NCBI GenBank assembly: GCA_037043015.1
Contig: CM073323.1
Coordinates: 19,620,758-19,684,757, forward strand
Direction: 5' to 3'
Origin: Bryum argenteum
Taxonomy: Eukaryota > Streptophyta > Bryopsida > Bryales > Bryaceae
DNA: 64,000 bases
Position 1 is the first letter of the stretch. Each line of letters opens with the position of its first letter. The position numbers and the translations under genes are program-made. Positions 24,061 to 40,266 of the stretch are shown here, in pieces. Below the pieces are notes generated by a model. The model did not search any database. It saw only the letters and a program-made list of their open reading frames with translations, and was not told the DNA's origin.

Positions 24061-24228
24061 CTTGCCCTAAGGGACGCTTTACATGGGGAGTCAAGCCAAA
24101 AATTCTCTCAATGTGATTAGTCCATTACTTGTACTTCAGAATTTGAACCAATCACGTTGAGAGGATTTTTTAGCTCTCCATCGGCCCATGTACGGCTTGA
24201 CTCCTCATGTAAAGCATCCCTAAGCAAG
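24061..24228. repeat. Foldback (inverted-repeat) element, 168 bp
   Basis: The left arm (CTTGCCCTAAGGGACGCTTT and on through GAGTCAAGCC) is mirrored at 24194-24228 (GGCTTGACTCCTCATGTAAA...CTTAGG complement) with few mismatches over about 36 bp. A second nested pair (CTCTCAATGTGATT / AATCACGTTGAGAG) lies inside. The sequence could fold into one long hairpin. It is probably a MITE of unknown superfamily, upstream of the malic enzyme gene. Confidence 0.75.
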
Positions 24229-24900
24229 CTTTGATTATCCAGAGTTGCTGAGTTCTTGGGAATGGAGAATGTGGCGCTTTGAAATATCATACAAATTCCA
24301 GTGACGGACGGGACTCACGGGAGGCAGCAGCAGTTGCAGAGCGACTTTGAGTCTCATCCTGGGATACCGCGCCACGAACAGCAAGCAAACACTGTACACC
24401 GACTTTACAGCACAATCCACAATCCACCATTCAAGCGTCGACCCCATTCAGTCGCCACAGCTGCCGCAGCATACACTGCACTTCCAGCAATGCACTGCCA
24501 GTCAGCTGGGAGGGTGACAAAAAAATACTACAGTATCATAGTACAGTACAAGAAAACATCATCAACATTGGTTCAGCTCCAAGGCTGCTGCACACAAGGC
24601 AATTTCCCCGCCGCGTTTCGCGCGCCATCCTACGCCCCCATGTGTGCCATTCTTCCACTCCATGCACCCTCCCTTGCACTTTCCAAGGAATCATTGCGCT
24701 GGTTGGTGGTCGGAGAAGAAGAAAAAAAGCGCACTGCTTGGTTTGCCGCCTGGTCTCCGTGGAGCTGATCATCCGTGTCTATCGTTTTTTCTCCCCTCTT
24801 CTGGACAGCAGCAGCAGCAGCTTGCAAGGAGCTTTGTCTGGCATCGCCTACTCCCTTCCTCAATAAAGCCCAATTCGCTCTCGCCACCTTTCCTATTGGG
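24229..24900 (+). other. Probable promoter and 5'UTR region of NADP-malic enzyme
   Basis: No gene is seen here. The region turns GC-richer toward 24600 and has a (GCA)n run at about 24807-24823, within or just upstream of the presumed 5'UTR. No convincing TATA box was found. Confidence 0.35.
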
Positions 24901-24920
24901 GTTTCCTTTCTCTCCTCGCC

Positions 24921-25373
24921 TGGTATGTGGGCTTTCGATCAATCGTCTATTTTCTGGAGCAATTTGCGGTTTGAGGTTTGGGATTTGAGTTCTCATTGTT
25001 TGCTAAATCCCCCCTTCTCTAGCTTAGCGGCATTACACCTCTCTGAAGATTTCTCCTCAGTCTTCCTTTTTGCGATCTTTTTCCTGAGAGCTTATTCTTT
25101 CTTGATACGTTGTGATTGCATAAATTCTACACGTCGTGCGTTGACACCGTTCTGTTAGGGGGTTGAATTTGAGTCGGTATCGTTTTGCTCCTGTGACACC
25201 TAAGAATATGCCATGTTTTTTTTTTTCTGGGAGTGATAAGAATATTCGCCTTGGCAGAGATTGTCTGAATTACACTCAACGCTCTTGCGTGTTGCGTGCA
25301 CACTTTCATTGGAAAATTTAGATGAAGGAAGCTTCGAGGCAGTGTCGTTAAGTGATGAATTGGTTTGTTGCAG
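24921..25373 (+). other. Intron in the 5'UTR of NADP-malic enzyme
   Basis: CTCGCCTG|GTATGTGG at ~24920 and TTTGTTGCAG|AGATTG ending at 25373 make a good donor/acceptor pair just upstream of the ATG at 25404. 5'UTR introns are common in plant metabolic genes. No transcript evidence is available, so this is inference. Confidence 0.5.
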
Positions 25374-25403
25374 AGATTGATTAGTACGAGCAGAGTGTGA
25401 GCT

Positions 25404-29759
<4,356 letters not shown>

Positions 29760-30424
29760 ATTGTTCGCCATTCAGTGAGAGTATAGCTTGGGGTTGGCTT
29801 GTTCCATAATTATTAATAAGATGCAGGTATAGACATCCGTGACGATGGGATATGGCTGTTCCTGCAAGTCTATGGAACTTGGAAGCTATTTTTATGATTC
29901 ATGTACAAAAAAGGTTCATCGTTATAGGAGTAAATGGCAGGCTTTACAGGTGATTTTCTTGGAGTTTTAGGGTGTAATTCTCTAATAATGATTGATAGTG
30001 CTTTTTATCGTACAAAGCTTGAAATTCAATTCATTTGGAAGCAATTCTTGTACTACCGATTGTTTGGTCGGCTATCAAAGTTGTGTATTTCCACATGATC
30101 ACGAAGAACACTACTCGTAACTTTTGGGACCTTAATGATTGAATGTGGAGAGAAAATCTGTCAAGTATGCATATGTGTTCTAATGTACCATACATATGAA
30201 TAGCTGCTGCTAGCGATACTACAGTGATACTAGCAATTTTGAAGAGGAATAAGCATCTTCACCGACATGAATCTGATTATAAGTTGGGTGTGATCTACAC
30301 TTTATTGCAGAAATATACTCGACCTTTACTGACTCAAGATGGTCCGACAAAAGTCCATCGTTTGAATTCTAGGGCTAAGTTGCATTGAACAATGAGGTTG
30401 AATGCACAGTACACTCCTGATGAT
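29760..30424. other. 3' flank of malic enzyme; no further gene
   Basis: The 3'UTR runs into A+T-rich DNA up to the terminal repeat of the large Harbinger element. No reading frame is supported. Confidence 0.5.
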
Positions 30425-30836
30425 TTAGGGCCGGTTTACACTATGCTGTAGAAGGCCTCCAGTCGGTCAAGAATGCTTGGCCAAGACATAATTATTTGAG
30501 GCAAATGGTGCATGTGCTAGAGAAGAATTAACGGCAATAAAATATGTTTTAAGAAGCCTTTGACCGATTGTAATCTAAACACCTTGAGGAGAAGTTTACC
30601 GGAGAAGTTCATAGAAGAAGTCCACTGGTGAAGAGAAATTCATTAAAATGGTGAATACTACTTCAAGCTCTCCATGTGGATATTGTATTTAAAAAAATTC
30701 AACAAAAATTTGTTCATGAAGAATTATAATCTATATACATTGCAACTTGATTAGAAGAAGTTCATAGGGGAAGTTCACATATTAAACAAAATCATTAAAT
30801 GAGTGCGTTTTTTGTCGGTATCAAGAATCTTTAGGA

Positions 30837-31139
30837 GTGCAGATTCTGGAAGTTTTTTTCAATATGTATGGTACTACTACTGCTCAATTTTTTGATGAAA
30901 GCAGTCTATGTGGAATTACCAACAAATTGTTCAAGTTCATTGAGAGGTATTTAATTTTTTATGCAGGAATGGTAAAGAATATCAAAAATCTGGAGGAGGA
31001 GATTGTTGATTTAAAGGAAGAGACTGTTGATTTAAAGACGGAGATTGTTGATTTGAAGAATGTGATTATTGATTTGAAGGAGAAGATTATTAATTTGAAA
31101 GAGAAGATTATTAATTTGAAGGAGGAGATTGAGCCATAA
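30837..31139 (+). CDS. Small coiled-coil ORF with heptad-encoding 21-bp repeats
   Basis: The 100-codon frame lies just inside the left end of H1. Residues 1-45 are unremarkable. From ~46 to the end it is a run of near-identical heptads of the form (L/I)KEEIVD, encoded by a 21-bp tandem repeat, which would form a coiled coil. No family was recognised. It may be a C-terminal oligomerisation piece of a Harbinger ORF or just an expanded minisatellite that happens to stay open. Confidence 0.3.
   Translation: MQILEVFFNMYGTTTAQFFDESSLCGITNKLFKFIERYLIFYAGMVKNIKNLEEEIVDLKEETVDLKTEIVDLKNVIIDLKEKIINLKEKIINLKEEIEP
30988..31130 (+). repeat. 21-bp minisatellite (about 6-7 units)
   Basis: Tandem units of the type ATTGTTGATTTAAAGGAAGAG repeat with small changes, all keeping the reading frame of the overlying ORF. 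Confidence 0.75.
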
Positions 31140-31815
31140 ATTCATGAGGGCCAAACCATTCATCAAATAGCAAAGGAAATAGTAAAGGAAATTGGAAGAG
31201 AGGGTGAGAAATTGGAAAATCTCCTCTTTCCTCATACATGAGAATGAAAGGGTATATTTAGAAAAATATCCACTCATTTTATGATTTTGTTTGATATGAT
31301 TAGTTTAAATTGGTTTCTATCGTTATTTATTTCATTTTGAATATGTTCAATCCAATTGATTTATTGCCTTCTTAGAACCTTCTTTAAAGCTTTGCGGGAT
31401 TAAATATTGAACCGGAGCTAAGTTGTCCTACTAGACGACATGGAACTGCAGTAAACTTTAGTGAGCATGTCTACCTGTTACGCAAAAGCAGGTATGATTG
31501 TGTAAGCAATATTTTAAATTTTTTGAGTATCTAGTTATGAATGCTATTTCCTTATTGCTCACATATTACATTATGAGTTGTAATTTTTAAGAATCCATGA
31601 GAGTCCAGAAATAAAAATAAATGTTTTTAGAAAAATTAATATGGAGAGATGGGACACTCTTTTTGGTCATAAATTCATGAGGGTCAAATTATTTAGCAAA
31701 TGGAAAAGGAAATTGGAGGAGAGGGTGAAAAATTCCAAAATTGTTTCTCTCTTCAAACATGAGAATTATAAGGTGATTTCAAAAAACGTACACTCATTTA
31801 ATGATTTTGTTTAAT
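31135..31815 (+). repeat. Diverged direct duplication, ~150-165 bp units at 31135-31300 and 31668-31815
   Basis: CATAAATTCATGAGGGYCAAA, GGAAATTGGARGAGAGGGTGA, CACTCATTTW ATGATTTTGTTT recur in the same order in both copies. The second copy ends at the left edge of Harbinger H2. This suggests a local duplication in H1 before H2 inserted. Confidence 0.6.
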
Positions 31816-32351
31816 ATCTAACATGTTTACACATCCTGCCGAATTCGGCAGGGCTGCTGCAGCTGCTGCCAGCGGAAGTTATTCCGTTTACACTTCCTGC
31901 CGGCAGGCAGAAAAGCAATCAGGTTGTGTTCACTCGAACATTTAATTCCACTACACTAAAAATTATATCAATTGTTGAATGACAATTGGTGTAGTTATCA
32001 CCAACATGCTCCAACATTATTAGTCAACTTGTGGACAATTAGTGTATTTGGGAACTACCATTTCTTAATGGCAACCTCCCTCTTAGGAGCCAAAGTTGTA
32101 AGTTAAATAATTACGACTAAGATAAAGTCAAAATTAAACACTAAATGTCAACTTCTTCATTTTTCAATTATTTAATTCTTACTATTAGCCAGGGGTTTTG
32201 ATGGATTTATCAACACGGAGTTCAAAAATGTTCGATATCACAATTTGTATTAAAATTCAAGAAATTTGGATGTTATAGTCCGTAATAAACTATTTGTAAA
32301 CAAATAAACCTAAACCAAACCTTCTAAAATAATATCGGAAATGATTTTAAC

Positions 32352-33300
32352 ATGTCTCTGTCCAAGCAATACAAGAAATGTGATCTCATATCTTTTTCAA
32401 CATATTTAATACCTTTGAGGTCTATTTCTTTAGCAATATCAAGACCCTATGCAACAACGTATAAATCACAAGATGAAGTATTAGATTGTTGTTGTACATC
32501 TCCCTATTTCATACAATATTGTGTTACATCAATGGCCGTTAGAAGTAGCGCTTCGTGGTCTCTAGTTCCATTATCCAAGAAGAATCTTACTGAACCATAT
32601 AAAATACAACAATATTGGTTAGGGTCAATGAAAGCTTAAGCCCAATAATTATTTCTTACATGTAATTGTTGTACACATGAACGCGTGACAATTTTATTCT
32701 GCTCTGTGGAATAAACTATTCGCTAGAACCTTCTTTGCTCCAATTTAAAATACCATAAGATGTCCATTGCTGCATTTAAATGTTCATCTCCCAACCAATT
32801 GTCTAGGTAATTTAATTCATCCATGTGTTTCTATAACAATTAATACTTTCTTATCCACCAATTTCCATCAGATTCATCAAGATCTCGACCCGCTCTTTCA
32901 TAAGTGTCGTCATCTTCTAGTTTCTTCCGTTGATGACTTGTTGTGCGGGGAAACAATTCGCATGAACCTCATGAAGATATAAATTTGTATTGTTAAATTC
33001 TTGGACCCAAACTCTAGAAGATTCAAAAACGTGGTGTGTGGAGGTATAGCTATCATAGACCCTATGAAAGTATAGATTCATGTCAATTATAGAACCATAC
33101 CCTTCGTTGTAATTTTGATTCATCAAGTTCCAATGTCAGTAAGGAGATTGGATGAATTCTTGAGTCGAATGTGCTTTGTTGAGGAGCTGATTCGGCTCTT
33201 CACTCAATTCCTCAGGTTGTTGACAAAAAGAATTTTCCTTACTGGTTAGCAAGTTTTCATCACATGATGTGTTGAACAAGGGAGTTTTCTTGTAGTGTTT
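32352..33300 (-). pseudogene. Possible second ORF of Harbinger H2, decayed
   Basis: On the minus strand several short frames with biased composition (for example VYDSYTSTHHVFESSRVWVQEF) lie opposite the transposase, as the Myb/SANT-like ORF often does in Harbinger elements. No domain is clear. This rests mostly on position. Confidence 0.2.
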
Positions 33301-33720
33301 CTTTAAACCAAATAAATAATGAAATAGTAATCAGGAAGTACTATATTTACCAAAATTATAAAAGAAATTCTAGATTGCAAAAAAACTTTTTATTTCGTTT
33401 TGAACTAGGAGTTAACGTAGAGTAAATTTTGACAATCAGATTGTTCAAAAACACTAAAATTTAAAGTTAACACGTATTTTACTTTATACTCCAAATTTTG
33501 TTCATAACTTCTAGTTAACACTCTCTTCAAGTAGACAGTGACCGTAAAATTACTAATCATCTATACATTACTTTATGTAAAGAAAATGGTTTTTTATTCT
33601 AAATTTAACTTTCAAGTATGTTATTTTCATTACTACAAGCAAATGGCTAGTCTATATATTTATTTATATTTATTTATATATTTATTTTAATATGATTTTT
33701 TATGTTTTTCAATTTAAATC

Positions 33721-34560
33721 ATGGCCAAGTCACCGCGAAATAAAACACAACAAATAAACCTTCTACTCGTATTTTTGATGTTGGAAAGTACGTCTAGAAC
33801 ACAAACATTCCGTTTATTATTCAATATGGTATTGCTTATGACAAGTGTTACAAAATCGCAACAATACTGGAACCTAACGAGATGTATGTGGGTGAAATAC
33901 CGCTCTCAAATACAATGGGATGAAATCTATCAACATCTGTTTCTAACTAATCAACCAGAAATGCTTGAGAAGCGTTATAGAAATCACTTTAGATTGTCAC
34001 ACTTACAATTCGAGAAACTACTAAATATATTGAAACCTTTTATTGAAAAAAAAAAAAAAAAAAAAACACGCTGGAGATCTGCAATCCCAGCGACGAAAGC
34101 ACTTACTGTAACAATTTGTAAACTTGCTTATGATGAAGTTGTTCGAAGAGCGAGATGTTTTTTTGGAGTTGGTATCGCTACTATGTTCAAGTACATTCAT
34201 ATGATATGTTAGGTATTGGTGGATCAATTTTATGATCATTATATCAAAATTCGTGAGAGACAGAAGCTATATATCATTATGGATGGTTTTGAAAAAATAA
34301 CAAAGATACTATTTATGTGGGGTGCAATTGACGGCTCTCATATTGTGTTGACTAAAAAACTTGTTTTACGTGAAATTTCCGATGATTACTGTAATAGACA
34401 TCATTCTCACATAGTGCTTTTGCAAGGGGTTTGTGATCATAAAAGACGGTTTTTAAATGTTTGTGCCCTAGGTAGTTGTTATGATACAAGACATTTGAGG
34501 ATGTCATCCATTTGGGAGAAGATGCAAAATAATGAACTATCGAACAAACTTCAATTTTAA
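33721..34560 (+). pseudogene. PIF/Harbinger transposase (H2), truncated
   Basis: Two frames, 33721-34212 and 34216-34560, meet at a stop near 34210 and look like one gene. The N-terminal part has the usual helical segment (RNHFRLSHLQFEKLLNIL, then AIPATKALTVTICKLA). A poly(A) run at 34048-34067 encodes Lys and may have slipped. The second part has the DDE core start GAIDGSHIVL, NRHHSHIVLLQGVCDHKRRFLNVCALGS and YDTRHLRMSSIW, matching the Harbinger nuclease through the second Asp region. The last third of the transposase (the AFG.LK.R motif) is missing. Confidence 0.75.
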
Positions 34561-34937
34561 CTTGATGATGAAAAAAGAAATATTGTACGGCCTTCTCTAA
34601 AACTTAGTAGAAACTCCATATAAATTCAATACATAAAAGTTTATTAATCAAATAATAATAAATGTAAATAAAATGCAAAGGAATATTATATATTCTTGAT
34701 AACCTTGACTTGGAGCATTATATGTGTCCTTAAATCGTATATATGCCTATACATTATATTGTTCGATGTAAGAGAAGAGAATAATACTTACTAGAACTGC
34801 TAGAGACCAAAACTAACATGAATTTACAACCCGGAGTTTTTTATTGGACTTTTCCTCAGCCTGTTGGGCATGCTGGGCGCAGGTAGTTGCTCCTATGAGT
34901 TTGGCGGCAGCTGCAACAGCATGTAAAAACAACATAA

Positions 34938-37890
34938 TCATTAGTTTAAATTCATTATTATCATTATTTGTTTTATTTTAAATATAAAACAATCTAATTT
35001 AATTTATTGTTTGTTTATATGTAATACGTGATTAATTTCCATGATTTTTGATTTGTATATTTAAGCAATAATTTTGGTTACAATGTTGTTAAATCAGTTG
35101 GTATATATTTTTTTGAAGCTGAAGGTATTCAGTCATTTAGGCAGGTTCTCGATTATTTTACCTTATGATAGACACCACAACTACCAAAGTATTTTTTAAC
35201 CTGTTGAAAATTAGGTTCTAGAAACCTAAGAGGTATACAAAAACAAGTTTGAGGAATACAAGAAGAAACTTGTGACTATTATTTTATGTGGTTGGGGAAT
35301 TAACTTGAGTTTAAAAATTGTTTTTTTATAAAAGTTAACCATGACTCGCTCCGACCAAGACCACTTTATTGCTTCTTGATTGTATTTTGTATGTCATGCC
35401 TTTGTCAGGTTCTCAATTTAAATTTTTATTTTCTCCCTTATAGATCTTTCAGTGTACATTTAGGAAGTGTCATTTATTGAAAACGAGTCCGTATTTATGT
35501 TTTTAAAGCATATATTTTGTTGGTTTTTTTTATTTATCCTCTCTCTCCTCTGAGGCGGGTACTATGCATAGACTTTTCTATCTACATAGTTACTCAAAAG
35601 TCTAATAATCAATCTCAAATCTTTTTTACAATAATATAAAGCTGAAGAGAAGTAAATAAGTAGCGGATAAAATTCAGATGAAAAGCGAATGACATATGCG
35701 TGTCATTAGGGTTAGAGCGCGTGCAAATGAGAAAATTATGCAGCCTTCTTTTACACGTGAGGGAGCTTTTATTATTATAGAATGCCCATATAACCTTATG
35801 TAAGGTCTGCTTATCATCATGGGCAGTATCACTGCTTTAGCTTTATGTCTCCTACTACATTAAACGCTATGAATGTATTCCTTCTCTCTCGAGAGATCTT
35901 TTATCATCTTAGACCTCATGTAAGACTTCTAATTACACCCCTATTTCTATGGGTCCTATTAGCCTCCTGATATCTTCATAAAGCCTCCTATTAGCTTTAG
36001 CCTTGTAACTTCATAAGTTGTATGACCTATGAGTCCTGTTAAAGCCTAGTCTCCGAAGCCTATTCCATAGGTTCTCTAATCTGAGTCGCAAGTCTCAACT
36101 AATAGATTTTAGCTTTTTGACGTAGTAGATTAAATCAAAACTAAATAAAATAGGTAATAATGCTAAAATTAAATCAGGTTAAAATATGCTAAAATTAAAA
36201 TTAGATGAAACGTTGGAAAATATAAAAATTTACGTGTTTTTTTTATGATGGCTCTTCTCGCTACTAAGTCTAGGGTAATTATTTCTATAGATGATCTAAG
36301 TGAGAATATTAGAGAAGTAGTATTAGAGCAAAAAATATTGTATAAATATAAGAATTGAGAGTAGAAGAAAGAAATAAAACATCTTTATATTCATTATGTT
36401 TTATTGAATAAAACGATGTATACTATCATTACTATGAGTGTGATGCATCCTTAGATTCAATAGAATGAAGTGAAGTTAAACATTAGGTCATTTATTTGCA
36501 TAGAAAATTTCGGTGTAATTTCAAATATCAAGATGTTTTTTGAGAAGTGTGATATGCATGTTGTCTAGAATGTTGAGACCACCACTTCAGTGACCAATAT
36601 ATGTAATGATCGTGAAAATGATTTCATCTCTAACTTTGTTTATGAGCGATAGCATTGCTCAGTTTTGCAAATGCTCACATGATCAATAGGCAACAAAAAC
36701 TATTGTTGTTAGTGTCATTAATATTAGAAGTGAGTTCAGTAGTTATCATTATCTCGTTATAACTTATGGATACGCGGAAAATAACAACAACATTTAGGTA
36801 CTCAGTTTACAATTCCTGAAGAATTCAACCAAATTGTTCAAACTTTTAATAGTCGTCAATTTGTCATGATGTTGTTCAAAATACATTAGCGTTATAGCAA
36901 TCTGGAGAGCGATATTTACGTACTGAAGCAAGTACAATTATAACCTTGATAGTTGACAGCTTTGCGCAATGAATATTATAACCCATTCATAATGAGTTGT
37001 ATTCAAAAACTTCAAGTTCAAAAATAGACACATTTTATTGTACCAAAACCATTTTCAATTGATTTCGTTTTGTAAATTTATATGAAATTTAGCAAATATG
37101 TTCATTGTTCCAACATTTTTGTAAGTTTATCGAAAATTCATCATTGTCAATCTAATATTGGCTCCCTTACAAGCATGTCCATTAGAATAACCTCTCCAAC
37201 TTTCTGATTGTTGGAAACGATTTGTACTGCAACTCGTAACTTATTGCGAAGAAAGCAAATCTTCATATTAAGATTTTAATAACTATCTAAATTGTCATGT
37301 ATCGTAAAGGTCAGTGGTTAAAATGGTAATTGGATTGACAAAATAGCATATTTTTAAGTTTTTTAGAGGCAAATTGATCAAGATGCTTACTTCATTCCGG
37401 ATGTAATATATTTTTTTAATTCACTTCTATGGCTATCTTAAATGGTTATGAAGATGATATGGATACTAGGTATTGTAGTTATTTGAATTTGGGTACCTCC
37501 AGTAGTAAAAATTTGTTACTTGTACACATGATTGAATTGCAACTCCAAGGATAACCACTGAAGAAGATGAAGACATCATATATACCTATAGGTACAAACA
37601 AAAACTTGACAGTAATAACGGTGTGACAGTATTTAGTGCAAGGGATTCAAAAATTTGAATATTTTTTAATTTAAAAGATTTTTTAATTTGTGAATACAAC
37701 TTCATGTTTTTTCAATGCAAATATTTTAATATCTTAAGTATAAGGGCATGTCATCATATTTTCTCATTCCATCTACTGTATTTCAATCTTTGATAAATAA
37801 TTTTACACCTACATCTACATTTTTTTTCATTTGCAAATGAGCTCTATTTTCATATGTTGATGGACGTTATTTTCATTTGCAGATAAATGC
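34938..37890. other. Non-coding body of H1; nothing recognised
   Basis: This is very A+T-rich DNA without supported genes. A TATA-like TATAAATATAAG lies near 36340. Possible older insertions could not be delimited. Confidence 0.4.
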
Positions 37891-40068
37891 TTAACCCTTA
37901 AAGGACGAGGGGTACGGTGGGGGGCAGCTGAGGGCGTATGTGAGGGGGAAATACGGGCTCGGGGCAGCGAGATTGCCGTATCCACAGGACGCCCATGTCG
38001 GGCCTTCTTCGCGGGGCGGGCCGCCGGTGAGACGCGCAGCGAGGCGCTGGCCGGTAGGGAGGTTGACGGGTCGGAGGTAAGCCCGTCGCAGGGAGACCGG
38101 GTCCAGCGAGGTGGCTCGTTCGAGCGGGAGCGGGGAACGACCGTTATAAACGGTTCCCACAACCGGGTACCTTGGGCACTTCGGGGTAAACCGCAGGCAG
38201 CAGCACAGATCGAATTTGAGCCAGCACTGGAACTGGGGCAAGGCCTGGAGGTGCCACAATACCGTAGTGCATACCATAGGAATATTTGAACCCATGCAAA
38301 CAATGTTTATACAATAAAATCACATGTATTATGCCAATAACTCCCATATGCTCAAAAAAAAATTGAGATTGGTAAAATGAAAGGTGCTTTATTATAAATT
38401 TGTCAATTGAAACATAAAATAAATGACATAGATGGATCAATACTTCAAATAATTCACGGGTTAGAGTGGTGAATCACAAAACATTCACCCATGCAAACCG
38501 ACACGTTACAAGTGGGACAATACCATTGACGCTTTTTTTTGCAAACCACACATACACGGCGTAAACGAGCTTCGTGCCCCTTCCACGCCATGGTGTAGTG
38601 TAATTTCCCGGGATTCGGAACAAGCGCGTTGGGCATGCATGTTGCTTTCTCTACGGGCACCTCGGTCAACATGTTAGCAATTTCCACATAGAATTGCAAA
38701 TGAGAAATAGGTTTAGATCCTCTACTCACCATTGCTTTCTTGTACAAAATTCATGCATTCAAAAACGATTGATCTAAAATCTGGAAAAAAAATTTATGCC
38801 ACCACTTATGATCCCTTCTTTGCAAACTATAATAACCCCTCAATTGGTCATGCACATCAACGCCCCGCATGTGCTCTTGATAATGCAACAACACCGGGGA
38901 CGCCGGAATTTCAATATTCCCCCTTATATGCCAACGGGTTATAAACAATGATTTAGAGCTATCTACCGGGCTACATGCCGTTGAGAGCAAGGAAACGGAT
39001 TTGTTATCGTACCATGTAACGGCGCACATCCTCCCGCTCGCATGGACACGATACCAAAGTTGTCCACGAGATCCCCCGGACGGTGAGTTTGTAAGCGCTT
39101 GCGGCCACCCAATGCGGTTGGTCCTACATGTTTCTGTCGCAAATATCCCACGCTCCAACAACGTCCAAAACAAACTAGGTGAAGTAAAAAAATTGTCGCA
39201 TGTGACAATATGCCCCTTACCTTCTAAACCGGCCATGAGGTTTAGCACAACCCGGCCACCGACGTTGCCCTCTTCAACGGAATCCGACGCCCCGCAATAT
39301 ATCTCTATTCTTTGAACATATTTAGACTCACAATTTGCTAAGCACCACATTTTTAGGCCGTATTGTGTCGGCTTAGCTTTCATGTATTGTCGGATTGGAG
39401 CGTACTTACCCGTATATTTTATCATCATTTCATCGACACATACGTTTTGTTCGGGATCATAATACATAGAAAGATAATTTATTATGTTCTTTTACTAACC
39501 ACTCGGTTTTGCTAGTTTGTTGTAATTCGGGTGGGATTTATCCATAATTACATTATTATTATCTACTAAGTGTAAACACCTCATAATATCTTCAAATCTA
39601 TCTCTAGTCATGCATCTTCTAATTCTTTCGGTCAAAAATAAATCATCCCATGAGCCCAACCAATGTAATCTAACACTTGGTACCTTCTTAGTGGCCATTA
39701 GCATCAAAATTCCAAAACACCTTAGAAGCTCTTTTACCGTCAATGGGACCCACTTTTCTCCACCCCGGGTCTTACCTTCTCCGTTGGTTGAAGCCGCATA
39801 CAAATTGGACATTCTCACGATTTTCAACAACACATTGTTAGGCCAAAACAACATAAGAAAGTCTAGTGGATTATTACACATGGGCAAGGGATTTACCAAC
39901 CCTTGATTACTTCCACTCCAAATTGGCGGGGGAATATCTGTCACGGACATACACAAGAAGTTTCTAGAAGGTTCTTCTAAAACATTCTCTGAAGATTCCC
40001 TAAAAGATTCCTCGAAGATTCCTTGAAGATTCCTTGTGTCACGGCCACGTACTAGGTAGACAACTTAG

Positions 40069-40219
40069 GAAGGTTCTAGAAGGTTCTAGAAGCTTCCGGA
40101 AACTTCTGGAAGTTCCTGGAAGTCTCTGGAAGTTTTTGGAAGGTCCTTGAAGTTTCCGAAAGGCCCTGGAAGCTTCTGGAAGGTCTTGGAAGTTCTTGGA
40201 AGGTCCTAGAAGGTCCTAG
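40069..40219 (+). promoter_or_regulatory. Phased array of heat-shock elements in the solo LTR
   Basis: GAA occurs every 10 bp for about 15 units, with TTC or a near match midway between (GAA-nn-TTC-nn). The first five units are perfect, for example GAAGGTTCTAGAAGGTTCTA. Alternating GAA/TTC pentamers are the binding site of trimeric heat-shock factors. A second short set, GAA-TTC-GAA-TTC, lies at 39957-39974, and further GAAGATTCC motifs lie at 39992-40034. The array is 40 bp upstream of the LTR TATA box. Confidence 0.8.
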
Positions 40220-40256
40220 GTTGAGGAAGGTTCTGGAGAACCTTCTTCTTAGCTAG

Positions 40257-40266
40257 TATATATAGG
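40257..40266 (+). promoter_or_regulatory. TATA box of the solo LTR
   Basis: TATATATAGG stands just downstream of the heat-shock-element array and about 160 bp before the LTR end, the usual place for an LTR core promoter. Confidence 0.65.

Larger units (their letters stand above)
31822..34934 (+). mobile_element. PIF/Harbinger element H2, nested in H1
   Basis: The left edge TAA|CATGTTTACACATCC and right edge GCATGTAAAAACAACA|TAA share a TAA target copy. The subterminal GCTGCTGCAGCTGCTGCC at left pairs with an inverted GCTGTTGCAGCTGCCGCC at right. The GTTTACAC(A/T)TCCTGCCG motif occurs twice at the left end. The element contains the transposase frame 33721-34560. The terminal inverted repeat is imperfect, so the exact ends are provisional. 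Confidence 0.5.

Noticed and set aside
32352-32639. 95-codon plus-strand frame in Harbinger H2
   Set aside because: No domain; the opposite strand looks equally coding-like, so neither can be called a gene.
35540-36420. Possible old LTR with TATAAATATAAG box in the H1 body
   Set aside because: No TG...CA ends, target copy or primer-binding site could be found, so a TATA-like motif in A+T-rich DNA is not enough.
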